A stretch of DNA of 64,000 nt from JACKCP01 sp034007295 (GCA_034007295.1 JAVERC010000010.1:21773-85772), one strand, 5' to 3'. Counted from the first letter of the stretch, positions 33,551-42,091 are shown. Notes: generated by a model from the letters alone, not told the origin. Translations and numbers: made by a program.

Positions 33551-33892
33551 TCATTGAGTTTTTTTCTTTGTTTTGCTCTTTTTCTTTTTTGTTTCTGGTA
33601 ATTCCATTTCTGTCAATCTTATCAATTCACACAACCATTCTTTATTTTCAATTTGATCTTCTATCAAAAATGATGGTTTGGCACCTTTGTATGGCGGCTG
33701 TTCAACAACATTGCCAATAAACTCACGCCCGGCATTGCTTGGTTTTATAAATAGCTGATTATCACAAATCAATGCAACAACTTTTTCGTTGCAATACAGT
33801 GCATATTCTCCAAACATTTTTCTGTACCGGATCTGGCCTGCACTTTCGATTTGCTCAGAGATGAATTTTACAAAATTTTCATCTGATGCCAT
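33551..33892 (-). CDS. TfoX N-terminal-domain protein
   Basis: 113 residues. IRYRKMFGEYALYCNEKVVA and FIKPSNAGREFIGNV, then PPYKGAKPSFLIED, match the TfoX_N domain, which occurs alone in many non-competent bacteria. A basic Lys/Thr tail (KKKKSKTKKKTQ) ends the protein. TfoX regulates competence in Haemophilus and Vibrio; stand-alone domain proteins are uncharacterised, so a competence role is not implied. Confidence 0.82.
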   Translation of the reverse strand: MASDENFVKFISEQIESAGQIRYRKMFGEYALYCNEKVVALICDNQLFIKPSNAGREFIGNVVEQPPYKGAKPSFLIEDQIENKEWLCELIRLTEMELPETKKKKSKTKKKTQ

Positions 33893-33990
33893 TTTCTCTT
33901 TTTCCTTTTGCGGTTATGTTTATTTGCTGATTCTATATCCTTCTGTGTCAGAACCCTTAAGGTTCATCCGATTAATGAGTACTTTTTCTT

Positions 33991-34685
33991 GTGAATATCA
34001 AAAATTTTAAGTTTAAAAAATTCGAAATTTCTATATCCTCCGAATACGGAGGCCTAAACTTATACTCGTTAGTTTCTAATAATGTGTTGAATTATTTTGA
34101 TCTATTTGGGTTAATTTTTGATATCACATATGTTCGTTTTGATTCATTTACAGGTCATGCATGGATTCGTACAGGCAATATGATTAACGTTACAATTAAT
34201 GCGGGTCCTCAGGCAACTGTTCAAATTGCAGGAAAAAACATCGGTTAATACGACTTCATGCTAAATTACCCGAAGGCTATGGTTTTTATCCTGCAGAAAC
34301 AATGAATAGGAAAAATCCCATAGAACTCTTTGGCTTTCATAAAGGGCAGTGGGTTCCAGAGCATGACCCTCGTCTAGGCAAAGAGTTTATGGTAGCCAGT
34401 AACAAAATAAAATTGCTAGTTTGGGAAACTAAACTAAAAAAATGGAACTATCAACATAGTTCATCTGGGGGAGGAGAAGATGCTAAAAAAGGTGAATTTG
34501 TTGAAGCAACATTTAATTATGGGAAAGCAAAAGGTAAATGCTGCAGTACAGCTAAAAAAGAAGATGTTATTAGTTGTTTAAATCCATATATACGTGGAAA
34601 AGGAGTTCAAAAATACCAGTTCCCATTTTTTCAATGTAGGGCAAGGGCAAAAAGTGCTTTAAGTGCTTGTTGCTTAGAGGTATGA
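33991..34685 (+). pseudogene. Rhs-family C-terminal tip (polymorphic toxin), frameshifted or slip-decoded
   Basis: The first frame opens with YGGLNLYSLVSNNVLNYFDL then FGL, the junction that ends Rhs/YD-repeat cores, so the long N-terminal shell is missing. A tip domain follows (DSFTGHAWIRTGNMINVTIN) and stops at 34246. A -1 shift at A-AAA-AAC (34233-34239) leads straight into the second frame, HRLIRLHAKLPEGYGFYPAE, then IELFGFHKGQWVPEHDPR, and a Cys-rich end (FFQCRARAKSALSACCLEV). The two halves read as one toxin-like domain. It is most likely an orphan tip with a frameshift mutation; programmed slippage is possible. A lipoprotein gene follows at 34807. Confidence 0.65.
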
Positions 34686-34806
34686 GACAAGAGTTCAAGT
34701 ATGTCAAAAGGGGAAATTAAGGTCGAGTATTCTCATCATCCTTTAGTTACTAATGTTCCATAATTATGTAATTAATTTAATATATTAAGTATTAAGGTTA
34801 ACTATT

Positions 34807-35334
34807 ATGAGGGCTATTTTAAATTTATTAATAATTTTATTTTTAGCAGGTTGTTTAATGAGTTCATCAAAAGTAATTAGTAATATTGAAAGTGGAGCCA
34901 AAGTAAAGATATCTCTTAATCATGGTCCAGTATCCGAAGTTGTAACTATTACTCTTTTATTAGAAAATGTAGAAGGTTTTCAAGCTGGAATGCCTGTTCA
35001 GGTTAATTTTCCAGAAGAAGAGGTTCGATATTATATAAAAAAAATAGCTTATGACGAAATTGTAATAGGAGGCTCAAAAGAGATTGAATATGAAGAGCCT
35101 AGAAAGTTTTTTTTGAGTATTTTTCCAACTAATAAAGCTTCAAATTTTTATATTTTAGATAAAAAAACTTCTTTATCAATAAATATTCCATATTGCGTAA
35201 TTCAAAAGATCAGGCTAAGCATAAGAATTAATGATATTGATTTTGAAATTCCAACGCTTATTGATAAACGTAGTATAGTTCAAGTTGACCTTAATGATGT
35301 TGATCATATTTTTAAAGTTAATTCCAGGAAATAA
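34807..35334 (+). CDS. Putative lipoprotein, candidate immunity protein
   Basis: 175 residues with a lipoprotein signal (MRAILNLLIILFLAGC, cleavage before Cys16). The remainder is a soluble beta-rich domain (NFPEEEVRYYIKKIAYDEIV, SINIPYCVIQKIRLSIRIND). No family recognised. It sits 120 bp downstream of an Rhs tip, the usual place for a cognate immunity gene, and a periplasmic lipoprotein would suit a toxin delivered to the periplasm. That role is inference from position only. Confidence 0.5.
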   Translation: MRAILNLLIILFLAGCLMSSSKVISNIESGAKVKISLNHGPVSEVVTITLLLENVEGFQAGMPVQVNFPEEEVRYYIKKIAYDEIVIGGSKEIEYEEPRKFFLSIFPTNKASNFYILDKKTSLSINIPYCVIQKIRLSIRINDIDFEIPTLIDKRSIVQVDLNDVDHIFKVNSRK

Positions 35335-35359
35335 GGCAAAAAAGAAGTCGAGTCTTCTC

Positions 35360-35500
35360 TTGACTCATGACGAAAACGGGGTCACCCATTATCACATAAC
35401 GTCCAGTGGAAATGATAGACAGAATATCTTCAGGGATAATCAGGGTTATGTTATTTTTTTGAATAAGCTTAAGGATTCTGTTCAAGTTTATAATAGTTTT
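35360..35500 (+). pseudogene. REP-associated tyrosine transposase fragment
   Basis: The reading frame contains GVTHYHITSSGNDRQNIFRD and VIFLNKLKDSVQVYN, matching the N-terminal H-x-H and TSxGN motif of Y1/REP transposases. The catalytic-Tyr helix and everything after it are missing. A short remnant without its own start. Confidence 0.7.
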
Positions 35501-35604
35501 GGTATCCTAAAATTGACCCACAAAAATAAACCCCATCTACAAAAGTATAAAAAGCCCCAGTATAATACAAGCCATGAAAAATAAAACCATGGAGTCTTGT
35601 AAAA

Positions 35605-35703
35605 ATGGAATCAAAGTCAAAACGCTCAAATCCCGAACTTAAAAGTTTCTGGAAAACCCATATATCAAAATGGGAAGTATCCGGCCTGACCCCATTACTA
35701 TAA
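35605..35703 (+). pseudogene. IS66-type accessory (TnpA-like) N-terminal fragment
   Basis: A 32-codon frame reads MESKSKRSNPELKSFWKTHI followed by SKWEVSGLT, the opening of the small helix-turn-helix proteins of IS66-like elements (FWxxHIxxWxxSGLT). It then ends, so only the first third remains. Confidence 0.5.
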
Positions 35704-36023
35704 GATTACTAAACAAACTAAACAAAGAGTATCTGTATAAAGTAACCTTTTGTTGAAAATTTCTTATAAAATTCTGGATTCTTGCACAGTTAAGACAGAC
35801 CCTTTTTTGAATAGGAAAAAATTGCCTATATAAGAGGCATTTTTTGCCCCTTAATGTCTTTTCCCAGGACTTTGTTCTTCCAAAAACCTGACCTCTCAGA
35901 AAATTAAAAACTGGTCTAAGACTTGCATAAGTTTAATTATCATTATCCAGGCCATTCATGATTTTTGATGCGTATCTTAATTGCATGGATCAGCAGGGAC
36001 GCTCTTCCAAAACTTAATATCAG
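35704..36023. other. Gene-poor spacer with mobile-element debris
   Basis: No open frame I could support. The base composition changes near 35950, becoming richer in G+C ahead of the next gene. A hairpin-like repeat (AAAATTGCCTAT...AGGCATTTTTT near 35828-35850) could be a terminator for the remnants. Confidence 0.4.
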
Positions 36024-36064
36024 CCGGACTGAAACGACCCTGGCAGATAGGGGGAGCAGTACGG
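36024..36064 (+). promoter_or_regulatory. Structured 5' leader of the Ca-binding-like gene
   Basis: Nested complementarity: CCG and ACTG at 36024-36031 pair with CAGT and CGG at 36057-36064, and CCCT pairs with AGGG inside. The hairpin stands directly upstream of the ribosome site GGAGGG at 36078. It could influence translation; no known riboswitch class was recognised. Confidence 0.35.
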
Positions 36065-36089
36065 GATTCCATCTTTAAGGAGGGATATT

Positions 36090-37286
36090 ATGAAAATTAT
36101 GTCAACCCAGGCCGTTCAATACAGAAATGCAATTTATTCAAGGGAATATGGGGATAAAATCACCAAAAAAACTCCGTTTGATGAATTCTTAACCTTTTCC
36201 ACAAGCCGGACGACCAATTACGATTTGTTTCATTCAAAGCCAGTGGTCAACGGCTATAATGACTGTGGCGAATACCTGCAGGTAAGTCCAGGACATGATC
36301 TTGTTACACCTGAAAGACATCTTGGTAAACGCAACCCCGAAGATATTTTACGAAGCTGGGATGAGATCTGCTATGAATCCGCAACCATGAATTTTGTGAG
36401 TGAGGGGGAGGTTCTCACTGAAGACGGACGGAAGATTGATTTTTTTTATTCCATGAGTCTTACCAGGGAATCTCATATTATTGAGCGGTTAAGAAAGAAC
36501 AAGACCGATGATACAGGGCCTGATCCCCTTGTGATCAACCTTAAAGGTGGTGCTCCGCAGTTCTCCGGTGAAACTGCAAAATTTGACCTTGATGCTGACG
36601 GCACAGCTGAAGTCGTGTCCTTGTTGGCTGAAGGCAACTTTTTTTTATCCCTGGACCGAAACAAGGACGGGGTTATCAATGACGGCAGTGAATTGTTCGG
36701 CATGTCTGGTATCACAGGCTTTGAAGAATTGAGTAAATATGACTCAGATAACAATTTTTGGATAGATGAGAATGATGAGATTTTTGACCAGTTAACAATC
36801 ATGGAAATGGATGATCAGGGAAATATGCGTCTGACAACGCTTAAAGAGGAGGGGGTTGGTGCCATCTTCCTGCGATTCGAAAAAAATGATTTTTCCCTGT
36901 GGAATGCCAGTAGTGCTGGTCTGAATGAGGATGGATCTGTGTGCTCGGTTCATATTATGAACATGAGAGCAGAAAACAGCAGTGCGCCGATTACGGAACA
37001 GCTTGTTGGCGGTGATGGAGGAAGAAGTGATAAAAATGGTAAAGTACTGCTCCTCAAGGGAGAAGGTTCAGGGTTTTTAGAATATCTCAGACAGTCATAT
37101 TTTAAGTCCGAGACAAGGATGGTATATAGTTCCTCAAAGTTGAAATCCACGCTGTTCGCTGCCACGAAAGATCTTGTTCAGGCATCGCTTCAACACCACT
37201 TTGAATTCCAGTCTGTGAAAATTGTTTTTGATACCACTCATCTTTACAACGCCTTTGATGAATTATGGGGAAAAGGCAGTGCCTGA
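36090..37286 (+). CDS. EF-hand-like calcium-binding protein, unknown role
   Basis: 398 residues. The centre has calcium-loop-like repeats: FDLDADGTAEVVSLL, SLDRNKDGVINDGSELFG and YDSDNNFWIDENDEIFDQL, the Asp-x-Asp-x-Asp/Asn pattern of EF-hand or dockerin-type loops, preceded by DPLVINLKGGAPQF. Proteins of this make-up occur in many proteobacteria, often beside secreted RTX-like proteins, but have no established function. No signal peptide. GGAGGG precedes the ATG. Its DNA is clearly richer in G+C than the neighbourhood, with different codon use, which points to recent transfer. Confidence 0.72.
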   Translation: MKIMSTQAVQYRNAIYSREYGDKITKKTPFDEFLTFSTSRTTNYDLFHSKPVVNGYNDCGEYLQVSPGHDLVTPERHLGKRNPEDILRSWDEICYESATMNFVSEGEVLTEDGRKIDFFYSMSLTRESHIIERLRKNKTDDTGPDPLVINLKGGAPQFSGETAKFDLDADGTAEVVSLLAEGNFFLSLDRNKDGVINDGSELFGMSGITGFEELSKYDSDNNFWIDENDEIFDQLTIMEMDDQGNMRLTTLKEEGVGAIFLRFEKNDFSLWNASSAGLNEDGSVCSVHIMNMRAENSSAPITEQLVGGDGGRSDKNGKVLLLKGEGSGFLEYLRQSYFKSETRMVYSSSKLKSTLFAATKDLVQASLQHHFEFQSVKIVFDTTHLYNAFDELWGKGSA

Positions 37287-37314
37287 TGTGGGTGAGTGTT
37301 TTTAACCTGAAAAA

Positions 37315-37334
37315 GGGGCAGGTCAACTTGCCCC
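37315..37334 (+). terminator. Terminator after the Ca-binding-like gene
   Basis: GGGGCA and TGCCCC arms around an eight-base loop, with an A run before and ATTTTTTT shortly after; it can serve both this gene and the AraC remnant on the other strand. Confidence 0.75.
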
Positions 37335-37339
37335 TAAAC

Positions 37340-37537
37340 TCATTTTTTTAACTTAAAATCTTTGGGAGTCATTGAAAAAATATCTTTAAAATCGCTGTAA
37401 AAAGAAGAAAGGGAATTGTAGCCACAGGAAAAGGCTGTTTCTGTAATAGTTCCTGAATTTTCATTACATATCTTAAGAGAAGCCTGAAAAATTCTGTAAA
37501 GCTTTAGGTAGTCAAAAATGAATATAAAAGGTGTCAA
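37340..37537 (-). pseudogene. AraC-family regulator fragment (C-terminal half of the HTH)
   Basis: Reading leftward, LYRIFQASLKICNENSGTIT, ETAFSCGYNSLSSFYSDFKD and IFSMTPKDFKLKK match the second helix-turn-helix of AraC/XylS regulators. The first helix-turn-helix and the effector domain are missing; only about 65 codons remain, with no plausible RBS. Confidence 0.7.
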
Positions 37538-37669
37538 ATCTTTACGGGTTGTTGCCCAAATAAAAAAGTCCTTTTATAGCGGACTAAACATTGATATTTG
37601 AGGCATACTATAATTAATATTATATATGCTATTATTTAATTATATCAGGATGATATGAAAATGATGTGA

Positions 37670-37885
37670 CGCCAGCACGGAATCCAGCAAAAATTTTTCT
37701 ATCAGTCTATTAACTTAGAAAATAGAATTAGAAATAATCATATTTTAAGAAAGGTTAAAGAGTTAATAGACTTTGATCTTGTTTATGAAGAGGTCAAAGG
37801 TAAGTATGGATCAAAAGGTAATGTATCTGTACCACCAGTTATTTTAAAATTAATGCTTTTGCTTGTTTTTTACAACGTACGATAA
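37670..37885 (+). pseudogene. IS1182/IS5-like transposase N-terminal fragment
   Basis: An open stretch without a start codon reads QQKFFYQSINLENRIRNNHI, LRKVKELIDFDLVYEEVKGK and SVPPVILKLMLLLVFYNVR before a stop. This is the DUF772-type N-terminus of IS1182-group transposases. The DDE core is absent. Confidence 0.7.
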
Positions 37886-38295
37886 GCCAAGAAATTGATA
37901 ACCAAAAGTTTTTTTGCCAGGCTTTTTTACAAAGGCGTAAAGAAATAATTTAAACATAAATACTAAATACCTGACCCCGATTCTTTTTTGTGCAAGTAGA
38001 AAAAAAGTATTGATGACCTGTGCATTCCAGAAGTCAAGGACTAGAGCACTGAAAAAAATTATATCGATAAAAAAAGAAACATAATCTTAGCCAGTCCAAA
38101 CTTGCAAGTATTTTTTGCATCAGTCCTTCCACTGTCCAAAAATGTGAACAGGGAAATAAAAAGCCTGTCTGGGCATCAAAAAAAATACCTTATATTATTG
38201 AAAAAATAGATTGAAACTTTTCCAGACAGAATACTGCCTGCTCAATTATTACACGGGGTAAACGGAGACTCGAATAGTTTATTAAGAGATACCTT
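37886..38295. other. Eroded mobile-element DNA
   Basis: Short broken frames only. A CTGACCCC block (37973) resembles similar blocks near 35690, suggesting shared element debris. AAGAGATA/TATCTCTT at about 38284-38301 forms a hairpin overlapping the end of the next gene and could stop its transcription. Confidence 0.4.
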
Positions 38296-38826
38296 TTATC
38301 TCTTACGGCCTGTGTTTTTTTTCTGCAATTTTAATTTTGAAATCAGTTCTTCAAATGATTCTTCTTCATTTTTATTGCTGGTATCTATCTGTATTCTGTC
38401 TGATTTCCAGTCATGATATTCTCTTTTTTCAATTTGTTCCCATGTCGGTAATTCTAATCCGTGAATATCATTTTTTCTGTTTTGCACTCTGTTTTTATGA
38501 ATTGATTTATCACTGCAAACAATTTCAATATCTGTATATTTACTGTTTTCCTTTATTGCCGCCTCATGCCATTCTTTTCTTGTCAGATCAATTGGATTGC
38601 AGCAGTCAACAACCACATCGCTGCCAATTGCCAGGTTATCCTTAACAATTCTGTAAGCAAGCCTGTATCCTTCACCTTCAACTTTTATTGAACATACTTC
38701 TCTTAGTCCCTGTTCAATTGTATCAATCCTGAAATAAGGCATTCCATAAAATGCAGCAAATTTCTTTGAGATTGTTGTTTTCCCCGTGCCGGGAAGGCCT
38801 GAAAATATATACAAGGTCGGTTTCAT
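38296..38826 (-). CDS. P-loop kinase / AAA_33-type ATPase
   Basis: 176 residues. Walker A is FSGLPGTGKTTISKKFA at residues 8-24, followed by FRIDTIEQGLREV and a hydrophobic Walker-B-like DVVVDCCNPIDLTRKEW. The RNRKNDIHGLELPTWEQIEKREY segment resembles the lid of small-molecule kinases related to zeta-toxin and chloramphenicol phosphotransferase. The substrate is unknown. ATG with GGAATA upstream; 18 bp from the alpha/beta hydrolase gene, so the pair may be co-transcribed. Confidence 0.78.
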   Translation of the reverse strand: MKPTLYIFSGLPGTGKTTISKKFAAFYGMPYFRIDTIEQGLREVCSIKVEGEGYRLAYRIVKDNLAIGSDVVVDCCNPIDLTRKEWHEAAIKENSKYTDIEIVCSDKSIHKNRVQNRKNDIHGLELPTWEQIEKREYHDWKSDRIQIDTSNKNEEESFEELISKLKLQKKNTGRKR

Positions 38827-38844
38827 ACTATTCCAATCTTTTAA

Positions 38845-39813
38845 TCAGTCTTTTTTGTAATTTTGTTTTAGCAGCAGTTCCTTTGACAGCCAGCGTCTGA
38901 TATCATTTAGAACAAAATCGGCTGAGTTATCAGCAGCAGAAAGATTTAGAGAATGATCATAACCAGGATAAAACAGGTAAGTAATATTTTTCTTTTTTGC
39001 ATTTTTTATCAATTCCATCATTTCAGAAGCCTTTTCAGGTGAAGCTGATTTATCATTTCCGCCTTGTACAAATAGAACCGGGGTTTCTATGCTTAACAGC
39101 AGCTCCAGTTGATCTGTTGACAACATGGTCTTCCACCATAAATATCCATGATTACTCATTGATATTTCAAAAGGATCGTTCTTGAGTATATAATCTGCAA
39201 ACTGAGTAAAGCCTTCAATGTTTTTTTTCAATTCTTCTGGTGAGCTTGATGAATATTTCATACTATGAATAACGTCATCAATAAAAAAACGTCCGCCTCC
39301 GCCAAAAAGAATGGCAGCTTTGATATAAGTAACTTTTGAACTTAGAATGTTTGCCACTAAAGAACCTTCACTACCACCAATCAGGATTATTCTTTTGTAA
39401 TTATAGCAAGAAATTATTGTAGTAATAACTTTATCAAGGTCTGTTACTCTTTGGTAAGGATTATCCTTTTTCATATATCCAGCCGGACAATCAATACGTT
39501 CAGGGTCAGGATTATAGGGGAGGGTTTCATCTATTCCATATTTTTCAACAGTCAATGCATCAACTGCAGGGTATATGGTCTTGAGTTTTTCTATAGTCTT
39601 AATCCTGCTTACACTGTTACAATCAGATCCCTGCAGAATAACTAAAAGATCTTCTGTGTGTCTGTTTTGCTGTTTAAGGTGTAAGTAATAATTTATTCTG
39701 GTACCATCTTCTCTTTTTATTGTAATTGGGTTTGGCATAATTGTTTGAGCAATTATCGGTGAAGAACAAAGCAAGAAATAAAACAATATACAGAAACGCT
39801 TTAAACTGAACAA
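38845..39813 (-). CDS. Exported alpha/beta hydrolase
   Basis: About 322 residues. A signal peptide (FSLKRFCILFYFLLCSSPII then AQ) is followed by an alpha/beta hydrolase fold: nucleophile elbow GGSEGS, an acid in VLFVQGGNDKSASPEKASEM, and a catalytic His in FYPGYDHSLNL. A periplasmic esterase or peptidase is likely; the substrate is not identifiable. A TTG at 39813 with GGAGG four bases upstream is chosen; a TTG ten codons earlier is the alternative. Confidence 0.75.
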   Translation of the reverse strand: MFSLKRFCILFYFLLCSSPIIAQTIMPNPITIKREDGTRINYYLHLKQQNRHTEDLLVILQGSDCNSVSRIKTIEKLKTIYPAVDALTVEKYGIDETLPYNPDPERIDCPAGYMKKDNPYQRVTDLDKVITTIISCYNYKRIILIGGSEGSLVANILSSKVTYIKAAILFGGGGRFFIDDVIHSMKYSSSSPEELKKNIEGFTQFADYILKNDPFEISMSNHGYLWWKTMLSTDQLELLLSIETPVLFVQGGNDKSASPEKASEMMELIKNAKKKNITYLFYPGYDHSLNLSAADNSADFVLNDIRRWLSKELLLKQNYKKD

Positions 39814-39874
39814 GATACCTCCATTATTTGAAAAAAGGGTCAAGAGTAAATTGCCCTTTTTTTTTATTGCAAAA

Positions 39875-39935
39875 GGATTACACCTGTCAGGAAAGTTATC
39901 TTCCTGATCAGCCGGACAGCCCAGGTGCGTGATCC
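39875..39935. repeat. Nested palindromic structure
   Basis: An outer stem of GGAT with CACCTG and a matching CAGGTG with GATCC encloses a perfect TCAGGAA/TTCCTGA hairpin (39887-39907). It is richer in G+C than its surroundings and lies upstream of the hydrolase gene, downstream of the VOC gene. It may be a REP-like palindrome or a transcription signal. Confidence 0.4.
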
Positions 39936-39990
39936 TTATGCCGGGTCGTGCTGCTCCTTAGCTATGGTGAGTCCTATCCCGATTTTGAAA

Positions 39991-40341
39991 TTATTCAGAC
40001 CAAACAGCGTATTCATTTTTATTGGGGTCAGTGAAGTGAAATCTTTTTCCACCGGGAAATGAAAAAACTGGTTTAATAATTTCTCCTCCTGATTGTTCAA
40101 TTTTTAATTGAGTTGCTTGAAGATCATTACTATATAAGACTATTAAAGGGCTTCCTGAATCAACAGAGACTTTTAAATCTGATTTGTAAAAGCCGCCATC
40201 AATCCCTTCGTTGCTGAAACTACAATAGTCCGGGCCATAGTCAACAAAAGACCAGTCAAATACCTTTGAAAAAAAATCTTTCGTAATTTCAATGTTTTTG
40301 GAAGGTATCTCAATGTAGTTGATTTTATTGTGATTGGTCAT
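39991..40341 (-). CDS. VOC (glyoxalase-like) superfamily protein
   Basis: 116 residues with two beta-alpha-beta-beta-beta units: INYIEIPSKNIEITKDFFSK, VFDWSFVDYGPDYCSF, then SPLIVLYSNDLQATQLKIEQ and GGKRFHFTDPNKNEYAVWSE. Members include dioxygenases, resistance proteins and uncharacterised ligand binders; metal ligands are not clear, so the activity cannot be assigned. A decayed attC-like site starts 21 bp upstream of its start codon, consistent with a gene-cassette origin. Confidence 0.8.
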   Translation of the reverse strand: MTNHNKINYIEIPSKNIEITKDFFSKVFDWSFVDYGPDYCSFSNEGIDGGFYKSDLKVSVDSGSPLIVLYSNDLQATQLKIEQSGGEIIKPVFSFPGGKRFHFTDPNKNEYAVWSE

Positions 40342-40361
40342 AAATATTTATCCTTAAGTTT

Positions 40362-40420
40362 TAAAGTGCTGTAAATCAGAGGTGCGGCTTTTTGCATCGC
40401 CTGTATTTATTTGTATGTGC
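40362..40420 (-). other. Decayed attC-like site
   Basis: TAAATCAG (40372-40379) pairs with CTGTATTTA (40401-40409) except for one extrahelical T, around GGTGCGGCTTTTTGCATCGC. The loop closely matches the better attC at 42511-42570, but the outer core sites have lost the GTTRRRY consensus. Confidence 0.45.
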
Positions 40421-40536
40421 CAAGCGGGACATGCTTTTAAAAGTGAGTCAAACTTATCATACAGGATGATTTGTTGGCAAGTCTTAGGCCCAGCCAGATG
40501 GAGGCGGAGGATGCAGCGTTATAACAAGGGAACACC

Positions 40537-40607
40537 AAAAATTCCGGGTACATAATGCTTTTTAAATATTATGCAGTAAAAAAACGTTTCATGTCACCGG
40601 AATTTTT
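40537..40607 (-). terminator. Terminator-like inverted repeat after the GNAT gene
   Basis: AAAAATTCCGG (40537-40547) and CCGGAATTTTT (40597-40607) are perfect complements, with a second hairpin CATAAT/ATTATG inside. On the minus strand the stem ends in T residues, 19 bp past the GNAT stop. Confidence 0.5.
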
Positions 40608-40625
40608 CGATTAGACAATTGATTG

Positions 40626-41114
40626 CTATTCATTAAAGAAATATTCCTTTTTCCCTTTTCTATAGAGGCCTTCATGAACACTTGTTAATTTAAATCCATA
40701 ATAATTGAATATATTTTGAAACAAAGGCAACTTTTCTTCAGAAACTGTGCAAAATGGTTTCTCTGTATTTAAAGCTTTAAAAGATCGTTGAAATAAATTA
40801 TATCCAATCTTTTGACCTTGAAAATTTTCAGTAACCTTTATTGTTGAAATCTTTTTTTCAGAAGAATTTTTTATTATTGAAATGCCTGCCACTTTCTCTT
40901 CGATTACCTCTATTAAGATTTGCCTATTGGAATTAACTAACCCAGGGACAACAGTATTACAGAACCATTGATCAAAATTAGGATAATAACGCTTTGTATC
41001 TTTTAAAACCATTTGAATTACATTTAAATAAGAACAACATAAAGCACCAAGCATCTTATGAGTGTCAATGTATTTACTTCTATTTTGCAAGTAGTTAAAA
41101 TTATTTAGTTTCAT
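40626..41114 (-). CDS. GNAT-family acetyltransferase (third gene of a cassette operon)
   Basis: 162 residues. The acetyl-CoA-binding core is recognisable as KKISTIKVTENFQGQKIGYN followed by LFQRSFKAL (the Q/RxxGxG/A-like loop is QGQKIG) with a preceding beta strand ILIEVIEEKVAGISII. The late NYYGFKLTSVHEGLYRKGKK matches the GNAT C-terminal beta strand. Substrate unknown. Its start overlaps the stop of the membrane-protein gene by one base (TAATG) behind a strong GAGAGGGGGG ribosome site, so it is translationally coupled. Confidence 0.75.
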   Translation of the reverse strand: MKLNNFNYLQNRSKYIDTHKMLGALCCSYLNVIQMVLKDTKRYYPNFDQWFCNTVVPGLVNSNRQILIEVIEEKVAGISIIKNSSEKKISTIKVTENFQGQKIGYNLFQRSFKALNTEKPFCTVSEEKLPLFQNIFNYYGFKLTSVHEGLYRKGKKEYFFNE

Positions 41115-42091
41115 TAGACCCCCCTCTCAGTTTTTTGAACTTCGATAGTTTTTTCAATTTGAAAATTATTGAATAGTTTAGTCGTTATAAAATTACCACC
41201 GACGCCTCCAATACAGCCAAGAAGGAGGGTAAATATTATGACAATTGTAAGTAACCAATAATTTCTTTTTATATATGTAGTTTTGAGAAATAAGCTATAA
41301 TCAGAAAATTCTTTTTCTTTCCAATGATAGGCAATCATTTTATTGAACAATTGATTCTGTCCAATATATTCATTCCAAATAGGATTTTCCAATATTCTTG
41401 ATGCTTTTAACTCTTTACTTTTAAATACAAAATCGTTGAACATGTCAGTTATCAAAAAAAGATTCATTGAATCAAGCGTATAATCATCCGCAATACTCTC
41501 TACTATTGTTGGCGGTAATTTTCTAATAGTATTAATATTGAACTCAATAAAATTTATTTTTTTAAAAAAGCCATCAATTATAAAATTATTCTCTCTGAGT
41601 GTTTTTAAAATTTTATCAATTTTATTTAACCTGAATCTATAATACACTGTATTGACATCACCTTTTGGCTTAGTCTTGGAGGTTATGCTAATTTTCGTAC
41701 CTCTTTTCAAATTTTCACACTCAACGGAGGAAAATTTTATATCTTCACTATTGATATTACAATAATGAAAAGCATTACCATTTGGCCCTGTCACTTTATG
41801 AAATATCCCATCACCATTTGAAATTGTCATTTTTTTATTAAACAATGCATTTGTTAATTTAGCATTGGCTGACAATTCAACAATTTTATCCTTGAAATCA
41901 GTGTGCTGACAGATAAATGGCAGGAACAAATGAACGGACTCAATAGAAGGGAAATTAATGATTTTCAAACCAAACTCTATACTATTTAATTTTTCATCTT
42001 TTGATAGCCAAAGATTAATATCTAAATGAATTTTTGGAAGTTTTTCTTTGCAATCATTTTTTATATCCCACCATAGTGCTATAGAATTCAT
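41114..42091 (-). CDS. Membrane-anchored protein of unknown function (second gene of a cassette operon)
   Basis: 325 residues. A long soluble N-terminal part (IALWWDIKNDCKEKLPKIHL, IKFSSVECENLKRGTKISIT) ends in one strong membrane helix near residue 285-305 (WLLTIVIIFTLLLGCIGGVG) and a short tail. No family recognised. It overlaps the PUA-like gene upstream by four bases and the GNAT gene downstream by one, so the three proteins are made together. A C-terminal anchor with a large cytoplasmic domain would suit an effector or sensor at the membrane. Confidence 0.6.
   Translation of the reverse strand: MNSIALWWDIKNDCKEKLPKIHLDINLWLSKDEKLNSIEFGLKIINFPSIESVHLFLPFICQHTDFKDKIVELSANAKLTNALFNKKMTISNGDGIFHKVTGPNGNAFHYCNINSEDIKFSSVECENLKRGTKISITSKTKPKGDVNTVYYRFRLNKIDKILKTLRENNFIIDGFFKKINFIEFNINTIRKLPPTIVESIADDYTLDSMNLFLITDMFNDFVFKSKELKASRILENPIWNEYIGQNQLFNKMIAYHWKEKEFSDYSLFLKTTYIKRNYWLLTIVIIFTLLLGCIGGVGGNFITTKLFNNFQIEKTIEVQKTERGV

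Noticed and set aside
35285..35584. Continuous 99-codon gene from 35285
   Set aside because: Only its middle resembles a REP transposase; the start overlaps the lipoprotein gene and the end is unrelated, so it is a remnant rather than a gene.
36024..36064. Known riboswitch class upstream of the EF-hand-like gene
   Set aside because: A hairpin exists but no aptamer consensus that I know fits; kept only as an unnamed structure.
40500..40530. GTTATAAC as a second complete attC core
   Set aside because: No inverted arms with an extrahelical base could be built around it, so only 42511-42570 and the decayed site at 40362 were kept.
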